DNA from: an uncultured bacterium
GTDB taxonomy: Bacteria > Cyanobacteriota > Vampirovibrionia > Gastranaerophilales > Gastranaerophilaceae
DNA: 64,000 nt
Reading direction: 5' to 3'
NCBI GenBank assembly: GCA_902788575.1
Contig: CADAKY010000005.1
Span: 62,001-126,000 of the forward strand
Shown here: positions 10,366 to 20,565 of the stretch, in pieces
How positions within the stretch are numbered: position 1 is the first letter of the stretch
Layout: every line of letters begins with the position of its first letter
The notes under the pieces: model-generated
Databases searched by the model: none
What the model was told of the DNA's origin: nothing
What the model saw: only the letters and a program-made list of their open reading frames with translations
Program-made: the position numbers and the translations under genes

Positions 10366-13300
10366 TTAATCTACAGAAAAGATATCCTTAATATCTTCCA
10401 TTGTAAGTGATTTTGTAATATTTCTGTCAATTGAAACTACGCTATCAACAAGGTCGCGCTTGCGTCCTTTAATCTTTTGAATCTTTTCTTCAACTGTATT
10501 TTTGGTAATAAGTCTATATACAAATACCTTTTTGGTTTGTCCGATACGATAAGCTCTGTCTGTTGCCTGATCTTCAACAGCTGGGTTCCACCACGGGTCA
10601 TAATGGATTACATAATCCGCACCCGTCAAGTTCAAACCTGTACCGCCGGCTTTCAAGCTGATTAAGAAAATCGGTATGTTATCATTGTTATTAAAGTTTT
10701 CAACAGCAGCCTGACGATCTTTTGTCTTACCTGTCAAATATTCAAACGGAATACCTTCTCTTTGCAGCCACCCTTTAATAATATCAAGCATATCTACAAA
10801 TTGACTGAACAGAAGGATTCTGTGTTTTTCGTCAATAATTTGCTTAATCATATCCTTCAAATATTCAAACTTACCTGACTTCATATCACCCTTAACATGG
10901 TCTTTGTCATACAAACGAGGGTGACAGCAAATCTGACGCATTCTGAGAAGTGCCGAGAAAATTGACATTCTGCTCTTTTCAAGTCCGTTAAGTTCGATAC
11001 TCTTGAATAATTCTTCTTTAGTAGAATCCAAAACTTCAAGATAGAAGTCTCTCTGTTCGTCAGTAAGTTCACAATATGCCATGTTTTCAACTTTATCCGG
11101 CAAGTCTTTCGCTACATCTCGCTTCATACGTCTCAATATGAACGGGAATATTTGAAGCTTCAAACGTTTTTCAACCGTTTTATCCTGTCTTTCCATAATC
11201 GGATTAACGTATCTGTAATTAAATTCTGCAACATTGAACAAGAACCCCGGCATAAGAAAATCAAATACAGACCACAATTCTTCAAGCTTGTTTTCAATCG
11301 GTGTACCCGAAAGTGCAAGTTTGTGATCAGACTGAAGCTCTTTTACCGATTGTGCTGTTTGAGAAATTGCATTCTTAATATTTTGAGATTCATCCAGAAT
11401 AACATATCTGAATTTATATTTCTTAAGTTTTGCAATATCACGTCTTACGAGTGCATAGCTTGTAATAATGATATCGTAATTCGGGATTTCTTTAAACAAT
11501 CCTTTTCTGTCCGCACCCTGAATTTTTAAACATGTAAGATTCGGTGTAAATTTCTGAATTTCGTTTTCCCAGTTAAATACAACAGTTGTCGGTGCAATTA
11601 CGAGTGTCGGCATAGGACCGTCAACATCTTTTGCTTTCTGTAAAAGCGTCAATGCCTGAAGTGTTTTACCTAAACCCATATCATCAGCAAGAATTCCGTT
11701 TAAACCGTATTGATACAGAAACCACAACCAATTAAAACCCTTAACCTGATATTCACGGAACTCTGCATTAACCTCTTTTGGAATATCAGCACTGTCAGTA
11801 GTTGTAGAGAATGTCGAAATCTGCTCCCAGAATTTCTTGAATTTTTCACTCATTACAAGTTCAAAACCTTGGTTTTGAAGTTCTGTAATCAAACCTACAC
11901 GGTATGTTTTAACTAAAAATTTATTTTCATTGTTTCTGTAAGCGTCAAACGAGTTGAATGAACGCATTATTGCATAAATGTTTTGTGCAGGATATTCAAC
12001 AAATCCCAAACTTCTTACGCGGGCGTATTTTTCACCACTCTGAATCGTTTCGTATATTTCATCAAAATCTATAACTTCTTCACCAACCTGACCGTACAAT
12101 TGAATTTCCATACTATCGATTGATTCTTCCGAAAAATCAACCTTAGCACACATTTTAAAAGGCTCCTGCATAAGTTTGAAGAAATTCATATCATCATGCT
12201 CTTCAAACTTCCACCCTTCGCCTGCCTGCTGAATATAATAGTTATAAAAATCAATAGCGTTTTCTTTTTCTAAAGCAAGGTTATTAGTCTGCATCGGAAC
12301 AAACTTGCATGCCAAAAGCATATTATAAGCCATTTGCTCATGCTCATAATCACGCTTAATCCAGTATACCAAGTCCTGCTCGTTACTCTTTACAGAGATA
12401 TACGGAGATTTATCTTTACTCTTGGAATACGGAACTCTTACTCCCGAATAATCAAACTCCAATGATGCTTTCAAGGACTGATCATAATCAATACCAAGCG
12501 TAACTACATTTAAAGGAGGCTTGTGGTCCATCAAAAGTCCGCTTATATTATCCGCAATTTTCACCGGCATAATCTCTTGCAGGTGAGGCAAATCTTCGTA
12601 AACAAATTTACCGCCATCAGCATCCTTTAAGTCTGTAAAAGTTGATTTGATAATACTTTGCGGAAGTTCATTCATCGCAATATTTATCGGGAATATTATA
12701 TTTTTATATCTTCCCCACTTAATTTGGCGTGAAAAATATTTAATTTCCTCAAACGGATAAGTTTCATCCTTATCAGGTCTTGTCCAGAAAAGCTCCAGCA
12801 CGATATTTGTTCCGCCGTTTACGTTTGTAGTGGAAACATCAAGATTAAGAGTCCACATATTTTCCGTAAACTGAATTCTCTCTTTTGTCTTTTCATCCAA
12901 AACTTCTTCCAGCTGTGCCATAACAGGAAATACCGGTGCGAACTTGGTAATAGGAATATCATACCATCCTGCTTTCTTATCCTGTTTTGCGATTTTAAGC
13001 ATCATCTGAAACAGCTGTATTTCCACTTTTTGAGCATCGTTCAGCTGAAAATCCGGAGTAACTTTTTGTATCTCTATTAAAGCTCTTAATATACCCTCCA
13101 AAGAGCGCACAATCTTGTTTGTTGCCCTATCTCTGACAAGAATAGAAAAAAAGTTTTGTCTGCGTTTTGGATTAAAATGAAAAATATAACTTCCTCTGGC
13201 AGGTTCTTTTAATGCAGTATCAATGTCAGAAACGTCAGGCTCTACCTGATATTTATCGTACATCCAGTTGTCGTAAGCACCTTCTTCTATAGCTTTTAAA

Positions 13301-13554
13301 GCCACCGCAACAGAATGCTTACACCACTCTTCTTTCAAAGGGCAATTGCATCTTGCTTCAACCTTATTTTTCTTGAATATAAGGTCAGTTATATAAAAAT
13401 CCTGATAATTCCCCTTGACTTTACCCTTAAAAAAGTTTTTCTCAGGCTCAGCCTCCAGAATCATATCCTTGGAATAATATTCGTAACCGCGTCTCCAACT
13501 TCCCGGTGTCGCGTTATTCTTTAAAAAATCATAATTAAACTTAAATTCAGCCAT
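10366..13554 (-). CDS. SNF2-family helicase with N-terminal SWIM zinc finger
   Basis: A 1062-residue protein. Near residue 70, CNCPLKEEWCKH is a SWIM zinc-binding motif (CxC..CxH). A long middle region of mixed fold follows. From about residue 600 there is a complete SNF2 ATPase: GILADDMGLGKTLQAL (Walker A), DESQNIKN (motif II), LSGTPIENKLEELWS (III), and in lobe 2 LLFSQFVDMLDII, LISLKAGGTGLNLTGADYVIHYDPWWNPAVEDQATDRAYRIGQ. These bacterial proteins are DNA translocases thought to remodel stalled transcription or repair complexes. The gap to downstream gatC is 93 bases, so an operon SNF2-gatC-pyrG is possible. Confidence 0.93.
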   Translation of the reverse strand: MAEFKFNYDFLKNNATPGSWRRGYEYYSKDMILEAEPEKNFFKGKVKGNYQDFYITDLIFKKNKVEARCNCPLKEEWCKHSVAVALKAIEEGAYDNWMYDKYQVEPDVSDIDTALKEPARGSYIFHFNPKRRQNFFSILVRDRATNKIVRSLEGILRALIEIQKVTPDFQLNDAQKVEIQLFQMMLKIAKQDKKAGWYDIPITKFAPVFPVMAQLEEVLDEKTKERIQFTENMWTLNLDVSTTNVNGGTNIVLELFWTRPDKDETYPFEEIKYFSRQIKWGRYKNIIFPINIAMNELPQSIIKSTFTDLKDADGGKFVYEDLPHLQEIMPVKIADNISGLLMDHKPPLNVVTLGIDYDQSLKASLEFDYSGVRVPYSKSKDKSPYISVKSNEQDLVYWIKRDYEHEQMAYNMLLACKFVPMQTNNLALEKENAIDFYNYYIQQAGEGWKFEEHDDMNFFKLMQEPFKMCAKVDFSEESIDSMEIQLYGQVGEEVIDFDEIYETIQSGEKYARVRSLGFVEYPAQNIYAIMRSFNSFDAYRNNENKFLVKTYRVGLITELQNQGFELVMSEKFKKFWEQISTFSTTTDSADIPKEVNAEFREYQVKGFNWLWFLYQYGLNGILADDMGLGKTLQALTLLQKAKDVDGPMPTLVIAPTTVVFNWENEIQKFTPNLTCLKIQGADRKGLFKEIPNYDIIITSYALVRRDIAKLKKYKFRYVILDESQNIKNAISQTAQSVKELQSDHKLALSGTPIENKLEELWSVFDFLMPGFLFNVAEFNYRYVNPIMERQDKTVEKRLKLQIFPFILRRMKRDVAKDLPDKVENMAYCELTDEQRDFYLEVLDSTKEELFKSIELNGLEKSRMSIFSALLRMRQICCHPRLYDKDHVKGDMKSGKFEYLKDMIKQIIDEKHRILLFSQFVDMLDIIKGWLQREGIPFEYLTGKTKDRQAAVENFNNNDNIPIFLISLKAGGTGLNLTGADYVIHYDPWWNPAVEDQATDRAYRIGQTKKVFVYRLITKNTVEEKIQKIKGRKRDLVDSVVSIDRNITKSLTMEDIKDIFSVD

Positions 13555-13799
13555 TAATAATTTGTACTCATGCTCTTGGTAAACATAAAAACAGCAATCC
13601 CGCTGTTAAAGGTACATAAATAAGTCAGAAAAGAGCAACAACTCTTTTTAACTCCCAACCTTGGAATTATTATGACATAATTATCTTTTTTATGCAATAG
13701 GGAACAATCTGTATTTCATTACTTTTTTAAATTGAAATCATATTTTTGTACAACAGTTTATATTGCATTTTATATTTTTTTATTTTATTATACTCCTAT

Positions 13800-13870
13800 G
13801 GCGACATGGCCAAGTGGTAAGGCAGAAGCCTGCAAAGCTTTTACCCCCAGTTCGAATCTGGGTGTCGCCT
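13800..13870 (+). tRNA. tRNA-Cys (anticodon GCA)
   Basis: GGCGACA pairs with TGTCGCC, discriminator T. The anticodon loop CTGCAAA gives GCA. T-loop GTTCGAATC is intact; CCA is not encoded. The roughly 245 bases to its left hold no gene; I see only AT-rich sequence and a small AACAGC/GCTGTT hairpin. Confidence 0.95.
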
Positions 13871-13942
13871 TTTATTAATATAAATAGTCAAACTTTGGGC
13901 GGGACAGCCCCTTTTTTATAGAACTAAATCACAAATCGGAAT

Positions 13943-15328
13943 ATGGAAAATATAGAATTAAAGCGTTTCTGGGAGAAAGTAAAAGAAGAATTGATAGGCG
14001 GTTTGCCGGAGAGTGTTCATCCTTGGATATACTCACTCGAGGTTTCCGGATACGATAAAGGTGTTTTGACTGTTGTAACGGGTCAGGCCATTGCGAAAAC
14101 TTGGCTTAGCAAAAATCATGCTGCACAAATTAACAAAATATTAGAAACTGTAACCGGCGAACAAGGTGCAAGATTAAATATTATTCTTGATGAGCATTAT
14201 GCATTCAAGTTAAAAAAAGAAGTTGAAAAAATTCACAAAAAAGAAGCTGAAATGTTTCAAAAAGAACAAGCTTTGGAAAATTTAAGCTGTATGCAATCAG
14301 CTTCAAATCTGAATTTAAAATACAAATTTGAGAATTTCGTGGTGGGAAAATGCAACAAGTTTGCGCATGATGCTGCTCTTGCAGTTGCAAAAAATCCGGC
14401 GGAGAAATACAATCCATTATTTATATACGGAACCTCCGGACTAGGAAAAACTCATTTGATGCAGGCCATCGGACATTATATATTATTTAATAATTCAAAA
14501 CTTAAAGTTAAATATACAAAAACAGACGATTATATTAATGACTATATATCATTTAGCCGAAAAACAAACAATACTATAGAAAATATGTCAAAATTTTACA
14601 AAAAATACAATAATATTGATGTAATTTTGCTTGATGACATACAGTTTATTGAATCAAAAATTAAGTCTATGGAACGTTTACAACATACATTTGATACACT
14701 TTACAATAAAGGGAAACAAATTGTAATAACCTCAGACAGATTGCCAAAAGAAATACCAAATCTCACAAAAGCTCTCTGTTCCAGATTTGAAATGGGCTTA
14801 ATGGTCGAGCTTACACCTCCTGAAGCGGAAACCAGAATCGGCATATTGAAAAATCTTGCAATTGCAAATTCTACGGAATATGAAGATGAAGCTTTAAGCT
14901 ACATAGCAAAACATTTTTCAGATAATGTAAGAGAATTAGAAGGTGCTTTTACAAAAGTCTGTGCGTATGCAGAATTAAGCGGGCAGAAATTAACTTTGGA
15001 ACTCACAAAAGAAGTCTTGAAATGCCAGGAGCAGGAAAATACAATCGGATATACTGCTATTGCTGATGTTACAGCAAGTTATTTCGGTGTTGATGCAAAG
15101 GATTTAAAAAGTTCTTCCAGAAGTCAAAAAATTTCAGAAGCTAGACAAATTGCGGCATTCTTATGCAGAGAATTGATGGGAAGCAGTTTTAATAACATTG
15201 CGGAATTTTTTAATAAAAAATATACAACTATAATGTATGCGCATGAAAAAATAAAAAAAGATATAAACACAAATTCTGATTATTCAAATGCAATCAGAGA
15301 AATTAAACAGGCTCTAAAAGTAATTTAG
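13943..15328 (+). CDS. dnaA: Chromosomal replication initiator DnaA, with divergent DNA-binding signature
   Basis: A 461-residue protein with all four DnaA domains: N-terminal DnaB-contact domain, a short linker, the AAA+ module (Walker A GTSGLGKTH at 163-171, Walker B DVILLDD at 226-232, sensor I VITSDR, arginine-finger region SRFEMGL, NVRELEGA) and the C-terminal helix-turn-helix. In that last domain the usual RDHTTVxHA reads KKYTTIMYA (near 425-433), and the basic loop ahead of it is serine-rich (SSSRSQK). dnaN and gyrB are not adjacent, and I found no cluster of TTATCCACA boxes nearby, so the origin is probably elsewhere. It could be the sole DnaA with an altered box preference, or a paralogue. 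The ribosome-binding site is weak. Confidence 0.9.
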   Translation: MENIELKRFWEKVKEELIGGLPESVHPWIYSLEVSGYDKGVLTVVTGQAIAKTWLSKNHAAQINKILETVTGEQGARLNIILDEHYAFKLKKEVEKIHKKEAEMFQKEQALENLSCMQSASNLNLKYKFENFVVGKCNKFAHDAALAVAKNPAEKYNPLFIYGTSGLGKTHLMQAIGHYILFNNSKLKVKYTKTDDYINDYISFSRKTNNTIENMSKFYKKYNNIDVILLDDIQFIESKIKSMERLQHTFDTLYNKGKQIVITSDRLPKEIPNLTKALCSRFEMGLMVELTPPEAETRIGILKNLAIANSTEYEDEALSYIAKHFSDNVRELEGAFTKVCAYAELSGQKLTLELTKEVLKCQEQENTIGYTAIADVTASYFGVDAKDLKSSSRSQKISEARQIAAFLCRELMGSSFNNIAEFFNKKYTTIMYAHEKIKKDINTNSDYSNAIREIKQALKVI

Positions 15329-15376
15329 CCGTAGTGTACACTCGTTTTTTCCCGGATTTTGTGATAAAAATTTAAT

Positions 15377-16408
15377 ATGCTAAAACTAGTAAAACAGTTT
15401 ATAACTCTAAAATCAATTGATAAACTAATAAGTGATAAAAATTATGATTTGGCTCTGGAGAAACTGAATTTTTTAATTCAAAACGGTCTCTATCTTAATG
15501 ATGCATATTTTAAGCGCGGACTTTTGTGCCATAAATTACTTATGAATGAAGATGCTTATTCAGACTTTACTTATGTAATATCACATTCAAATGATAATTT
15601 TAGAGCATACGTTGAGAGAATGTACCTTAATTTTGAAATCTTAAACTTCCAAGAAGCAATTTCTGATTCTGAGTATATTTTAAATATAAAGCCGGATATG
15701 TTTGATGCATACAGGATAAAATTTTTGGCACTTCTGTATACTGACAAAACAGATGAAAGTAAAGATTACTTATACCTGCTTTATAATAACAAGTTTAAAA
15801 GTGTACAATTTCTTCTGAATGAAGCATCTGTTGCCGTAACAAAAGATGAATTTGCAAATGCCTTAAAAATACTACAGGTTCTGGATTTGATTGACAAGGA
15901 TAATCCTATGAAGCTTTTAAATGAAGCAAATATATACGGACTTGTCGGTAATGAAGCAAAACAAAATGAAATACTGCAAAAAATTGATTCAGTCTTCCCG
16001 AAATATTTCATTTCACATTTTAAATTTAGTGACATCTACGAAGAAAAAGATTTACTGGAAATTTGTTTTTTGCTTGAATTAAAAGTATTTGACAAACGTA
16101 ATTTGTTTGAATATCCAATGATGATTTTGGAAGGATATAAAGCTAACATTGAAAGCCGCATAACTGATTCAAAAGAATGTTTTGAAAAAGCTATAGAAAT
16201 TAATCCTAATAAACCTGAAGCATACGTACTTTTGGGAGAAACTCTTCAGATTATGTCAGGCTATGATAATACTCATTATCAAAAACTGGCAAAAGAAAAT
16301 TACCAAAAAGCACTTGAAATATACGAAAAAGAAGATTTGGTAACAAAAGCTGAATCTATGAAACGACAAATTCAACATTTGAATTCAGGTTTAATTTTTA
16401 AACAATAG
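15377..16408 (+). CDS. Tetratricopeptide-repeat protein
   Basis: A 343-residue protein made mostly of paired helices. Recognisable TPR units include DAYFKRGLLCHKLLMNEDAY near residue 38 and KECFEKAIEINPNKPEAY near 265, with diverged repeats between. There is no signal peptide or membrane segment, so it is probably a cytoplasmic scaffold. It lies 48 bases after dnaA on the same strand and may be co-transcribed. No partner can be inferred. Confidence 0.75.
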   Translation: MLKLVKQFITLKSIDKLISDKNYDLALEKLNFLIQNGLYLNDAYFKRGLLCHKLLMNEDAYSDFTYVISHSNDNFRAYVERMYLNFEILNFQEAISDSEYILNIKPDMFDAYRIKFLALLYTDKTDESKDYLYLLYNNKFKSVQFLLNEASVAVTKDEFANALKILQVLDLIDKDNPMKLLNEANIYGLVGNEAKQNEILQKIDSVFPKYFISHFKFSDIYEEKDLLEICFLLELKVFDKRNLFEYPMMILEGYKANIESRITDSKECFEKAIEINPNKPEAYVLLGETLQIMSGYDNTHYQKLAKENYQKALEIYEKEDLVTKAESMKRQIQHLNSGLIFKQ

Positions 16409-16513
16409 TCATCCAAAAACAACAAAAATATCAACTAAATTTTAACATTTTAAAAATTTTTACATTGCTGCATATTTTAATCGTTACAAAACTTAATAAA
16501 AAGCAAAAATAAA

Positions 16514-16546
16514 GCAATTATTTTTCAAAAAAACACTTTATATAAG
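16514..16546 (+). promoter_or_regulatory. Two-box promoter-like motif (GCAATTATT-N14-TTTATA)
   Basis: GCAATTATT (16514-16522), 14 bases, then TTTATATAAG. It is one of five instances in this window with identical 14-base spacing, all directly upstream of unfamiliar genes. The downstream ATG lies 25 bases after the start of the TTTATA box. CGTTACAAAA lies 22 bases further upstream. Confidence 0.6.
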
Positions 16547-16561
16547 TAACGAGGACAAAAT

Positions 16562-18496
16562 ATGGGCATTTTTAGTACTATAAGCTATTATACAGATAGA
16601 GCGCTCGATGCATTAGGTATCGGGTCCGGTACTGATGCAAGCAAAAAGTCAGAGGGGGCAAAAGAAACAAGCGGTCCTTCTAAATCCGGTGCCAAAGCCA
16701 AAAAGCCTCAAACATCAGAACCTGTTATACAACAAAACAACGTTCCGGAAAATAATGATACAATAAAAATAAATCCCAAAACCAGAGAAAATCAAAAGCA
16801 AGGACCGGTAAATGTTCGTACCAGAACTGCCATACAGCAATCAATTCAAAATAAATGTGTAAAATACGGGATTGACGGCAATAAACTCCTAAGAGAATTA
16901 AAAAAACATTCCGGCATGAAAGACGGAGATTATGAAGCCCTTTCCGAAGCAGAAAAACGTGAATTGTGGACCGGAATTGAAATGTTGGTTGATTCTGCTA
17001 TACAACAAACAAAAAGCAAAAATTTATCAGAAAATGCTTCTTTAGAAGACATAATTATAGAAACAGTTAAAAATATAGAAAAAGATGTAAAAAGCGGAAA
17101 TATTACAGACGTAAAAACAATCATTGCGCAAGCAGATATTGTTAATAATCTTTTAAATAGCAATAAATATAAAAATCTGCCTAAAGAAGAACAATGTCAA
17201 TATTTTAATAATATTTACAAAGAATGGAAACAGCATAAACAAGAATACATAAAAGATAGGCTGGCTTCTGTTCCCGAATCAATGAGAGCTCAAAAGCTGA
17301 AAGAGTTGGAGGAACTCTTTAACAAAGCCGAAATGACCGCATTTTCAAGCGTTGCAGCTACTGAAGATACAGAGACCGCGTTCAATGCAATCAGAATTGT
17401 AGGACCCAATAATATGGCTAACGCCAGCAAATTTATCGGAAGAACAAGAAAAAATAAAGTTGAAGCACAACGCTTCTATAACGAAATTGCAACATCTGAT
17501 AATGTCTTGAATTTGTATTGTGATTATTACAACAGAGGTGAAAAGCCAGATGGTCTTGCTGTCAGAGAAATCAACACAGATTTGATGGCAAACAAAAGTT
17601 ATGAAGCTGTTCTTGCATATCAAGAAGGGTACCTAAGCGCAAGACAAAGCGGAAAATATTTCCAAATGGAGCAAGACGGAATATTTACCGAAATGGCAGC
17701 AGGTAATTTAGCAGGTTCTCAATTAAACCAAAATATGTCAGTCGAAGAGAGAACACAATTTGTAAAAGATTTCTATCGTTCAGAAGTACAATTCGGCGAC
17801 TTAGATGCTGTTGTTGAAAAATCAAATTCCGCAATAGAAAGCTACATTTCTGAAAATTCGCAAAGAGCTGACGGATTGAGAAAAGAAGTTACTGAAATTC
17901 AAAAACATACAGAAAAACATTTGATGATTGCTCTTGCAAAATCAAATACAATAAAAAAAGCTAACCAAGGTGTAAAAAATAATAATTCTGTACAAAATAA
18001 ACCCCAAAAGCCTGACGGAGAATTTATCGCCAATGCAACATTCGAAACATGTGCTAAATCGATGCAACAAAACCGAAATACGACTAATTTTGTAAGCAAT
18101 ACATTTACATCCTCACAGAAACCATTACAAAAAAATACAAGTATCGTAACTCAAGGTTCATCAGATGCCGCTATACAAATGGCTCTGTCTAGCGGAGAAA
18201 TAACTATAACAGAAGCAGTAAAACAAGTAAAAGACAACAAGAAAGTCTACAGAATTCTGTTTGCAAATAACAGCTTGCTTACAAAATACGAAAAAGAAGC
18301 TGTTAAATTTATTACACAACAAAATAAAGTTGAAGATTTGGTAGAAATGGCAAACAGTATTAAAGCAATTGAACTAATAAGAACCCATAACAAAGTTGAT
18401 GACAAAGAAAAATTATATGCCAAATTAGAACAGAAAGCCACTTCTATTCAAAAAAATATGTTCAAGAAAGAAAATGAAAGATATGCAGCTGCTTAA
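16562..18496 (+). CDS. Large helical protein of unknown function
   Basis: A 644-residue protein I do not recognise. After MGIFSTISYYTDRALDALGIGSGTD comes a low-complexity Ser/Lys/Gly/Pro-rich segment to about residue 90, then a long, mostly alpha-helical Lys/Glu/Asn/Gln-rich body. There is no signal peptide, transmembrane segment or catalytic motif I can name. The ribosome-binding site ACGAGG sits seven bases before the ATG. It overlaps the next gene by 23 bases. The shared two-box promoter groups it with the other orphan genes here. If exported, it would need a non-Sec route; that is inference. Confidence 0.75.
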   Translation: MGIFSTISYYTDRALDALGIGSGTDASKKSEGAKETSGPSKSGAKAKKPQTSEPVIQQNNVPENNDTIKINPKTRENQKQGPVNVRTRTAIQQSIQNKCVKYGIDGNKLLRELKKHSGMKDGDYEALSEAEKRELWTGIEMLVDSAIQQTKSKNLSENASLEDIIIETVKNIEKDVKSGNITDVKTIIAQADIVNNLLNSNKYKNLPKEEQCQYFNNIYKEWKQHKQEYIKDRLASVPESMRAQKLKELEELFNKAEMTAFSSVAATEDTETAFNAIRIVGPNNMANASKFIGRTRKNKVEAQRFYNEIATSDNVLNLYCDYYNRGEKPDGLAVREINTDLMANKSYEAVLAYQEGYLSARQSGKYFQMEQDGIFTEMAAGNLAGSQLNQNMSVEERTQFVKDFYRSEVQFGDLDAVVEKSNSAIESYISENSQRADGLRKEVTEIQKHTEKHLMIALAKSNTIKKANQGVKNNNSVQNKPQKPDGEFIANATFETCAKSMQQNRNTTNFVSNTFTSSQKPLQKNTSIVTQGSSDAAIQMALSSGEITITEAVKQVKDNKKVYRILFANNSLLTKYEKEAVKFITQQNKVEDLVEMANSIKAIELIRTHNKVDDKEKLYAKLEQKATSIQKNMFKKENERYAAA

Positions 18497-19175
18497 AAAT
18501 TTTATATACGGAATTCTTTCCATACAGGAAAAATTTCTGAAATACAGATTATCAAAAACTGTTGGGGTCAAAAATAAATCCAAAAGAAGACGCCACTATA
18601 GTGACGGATGTATTATTGACTTAAACAGTCTTGCTGATATTGAAAAAGAAAAACTGGAAAGCGAGATAACCAATATTTTAAAGTCTAATGAATATAATCC
18701 CGATAGAGTTCTAGAATATATAAAAAAACAAGGAACAACCGTTATTTATTCAAAAGATGCAAAGAAAATACTAAATCCAATCGGTGAAAATGAAGGATTT
18801 ATTTATCCGGCAAAAGGTACAAAGGCACTTTATCTTTCACTTGCAATTTTTAAGAAACCTAAAATCAAAACAGACGAAATGTTTGTTCTGTCAAAAGGTG
18901 AAATAAATAAATACTATTTTATTTATCAATTTTACAACTGGTATGCCTTCAAAAAAGGTATAGACGGTATGGATTCCGAGTCACAAGAACTTTTGAAAAA
19001 ATACTTGTTTGCACCGGATAACACAAATGAACTACAACTTGCAGATATATATAAGCTTAAAGATGCCATCAGGCAGGATAAAGCTTCAATTGAATTTGTT
19101 ATAAATTTATGTAAAAATTATGACGGCGCCAAAAATGCACTAAATAAACTTCAAGACGGCGGAGCAAAATTATAA
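18474..19175 (+). CDS. Unknown protein, translationally coupled to the preceding gene
   Basis: A 233-residue protein starting inside the end of the upstream gene. The N-terminus is basic (KNKSKRRRHY near residue 33) and the remainder is mixed, with a Tyr/Phe-rich centre (YYFIYQFYNWYAFKKG). No family recognised. AAGAAAG lies just before the ATG; a second in-frame ATG three codons later is equally possible. The overlap and shared terminator argue that it works with its larger partner. Confidence 0.7.
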   Translation: MKDMQLLKNFIYGILSIQEKFLKYRLSKTVGVKNKSKRRRHYSDGCIIDLNSLADIEKEKLESEITNILKSNEYNPDRVLEYIKKQGTTVIYSKDAKKILNPIGENEGFIYPAKGTKALYLSLAIFKKPKIKTDEMFVLSKGEINKYYFIYQFYNWYAFKKGIDGMDSESQELLKKYLFAPDNTNELQLADIYKLKDAIRQDKASIEFVINLCKNYDGAKNALNKLQDGGAKL

Positions 19176-19208
19176 AAAAAAAGGACCGGTTTATCCGGTC
19201 TTTTTTTT
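19174..19208. terminator. Bidirectional terminator between convergent genes
   Basis: GACCGG-loop-CCGGTC flanked by A9 on the left and T8 on the right serves both converging transcripts and reaches the last codon of the parvulin gene. Confidence 0.85.
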
Positions 19209-20310
19209 ATTTCTTATCAACATTTTTAACTTCTTCTTTTATTTTTATACCTTTTGCAGGATTGAAGCTATCATTCAGATACTCAATTTTTGCTGTTTTC
19301 ATAGCACCTGCCGTAAAGTTTTTAAGAACTTCAATTTGTTTTTGAGTTTCTAAATATGCTTTAATTTCTTCTTTTACTTTTTCATAAGGAGTTGTTCCTG
19401 CCTCCATTCTATCTGTAACCTTAATTATATGGAATCCGTAAGGTGACTTTACAAGATTTTCGGAAATTGTGTCAGGTTTCATCGCAAAAGCTGCATTGGC
19501 AAACTCAGGAACCATAGCTTCTTTCGGGAAGAAACCTAATTCACCGCCTCTTTCTCCGCTTGTTTTATCATCTGATTTTGCTCTGGCAATTTTTGCAAAG
19601 TTGTCAGGATTTTTCTTTACTTCAGCTAAAATACTTTCTGCTTTTGCTTTTTGTGCAGCAACCTGCTTTTCGACTTCCGCATTTAAATCAGTAGGATTAA
19701 TGTCTTTATTTTTACTCTTAATCTTCTGAATCAATTCTATAGTATTTGCAGAAATCAGAATATGTGACGCTCTGACTTGTTCTTTGTGTACAAACTGGCT
19801 CTTGTTATTGTCATAAAATTTCTTAGCATCACTGTCTGTTACATTAATTTTTTCCATTGAATCAACAAGTTTTTTTATTTTGACCTGTGTTTTTAAATCA
19901 TTCATAAATTCAGAATTTGAAACTCCTCTTTGTTTAAGAATACTGTTCAATTCTTCTTTTGAGCCTACTTTATCAATAACTGATTTTAATTCATTTTGAA
20001 CATCCTCATCAGTTGCAACAATACCGCGCTTTGCAATTTCTTGTTCTATCAAAGCTTTAATAATAAGTTCATTTACAATTTTTTCTTTAAAAATATTGTA
20101 CATTGGATTTTCTTCTGATTTAACAAAGTTTTTTGAACCACCAAAAGCTTTAAACATAGAAGAATCAACAGTTTTATTAAATTCAGAATCAAAATCTGCC
20201 TGAGAAATCACCGTATCATTAACTTTTACAATTCCTTCAGAATTACCTAAAAAAGTACATCCTGTAAACAATATTGTTGATAACGCTAAACATGTAACTA
20301 ATTTTTTCAT
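19207..20310 (-). CDS. Parvulin-type peptidyl-prolyl isomerase lipoprotein (PrsA/SurA-like)
   Basis: A 367-residue protein with a lipoprotein signal MKKLVTCLALSTILFTGC (lipobox FTGC). An N-terminal SurA/PrsA-type chaperone domain is followed by a parvulin domain: VRASHILIS near residue 180, then GERGGELGFFPKEAMVPEFANAAF and SPYGFHIIKV. It should fold exported proteins in the periplasm, anchored to a membrane. The residue after the lipobox cysteine is T, so outer-membrane sorting is possible. GGAG precedes the ATG. It is divergent from clpP. Confidence 0.9.
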   Translation of the reverse strand: MKKLVTCLALSTILFTGCTFLGNSEGIVKVNDTVISQADFDSEFNKTVDSSMFKAFGGSKNFVKSEENPMYNIFKEKIVNELIIKALIEQEIAKRGIVATDEDVQNELKSVIDKVGSKEELNSILKQRGVSNSEFMNDLKTQVKIKKLVDSMEKINVTDSDAKKFYDNNKSQFVHKEQVRASHILISANTIELIQKIKSKNKDINPTDLNAEVEKQVAAQKAKAESILAEVKKNPDNFAKIARAKSDDKTSGERGGELGFFPKEAMVPEFANAAFAMKPDTISENLVKSPYGFHIIKVTDRMEAGTTPYEKVKEEIKAYLETQKQIEVLKNFTAGAMKTAKIEYLNDSFNPAKGIKIKEEVKNVDKK

Positions 20311-20500
20311 CTCTAACTCCTTATTTTATATGATAATAATACTTCAAATACATAAAATTGTTAATTATACGTTAAGTTATATTACGCAAAATATGTTAAA
20401 TGTTAATTTAAAAAAATAGAAAAATCACACTTCTACATAACAAATATTTATGCTATAATATGAAAGCCGATTTATATTCAAATTTCATACAAATTGATTA

Positions 20501-20529
20501 TTGGTTAAATAATTTAAATAGAGTATAAT
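20501..20529 (+). promoter_or_regulatory. Sigma-70-type promoter of clpP
   Basis: TTGGTT, a 17-base spacer, TATAAT. Transcription would start about 30 bases before the ATG. Confidence 0.65.
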
Positions 20530-20565
20530 AATAATTGTATTATGTCATATAGGAAAGGATTAAAG

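Noticed and set aside
13555..13942. Replication origin next to dnaA
   Set aside because: No clustered TTATCCACA-type boxes, no dnaN, and a tRNA gene occupies part of the gap.
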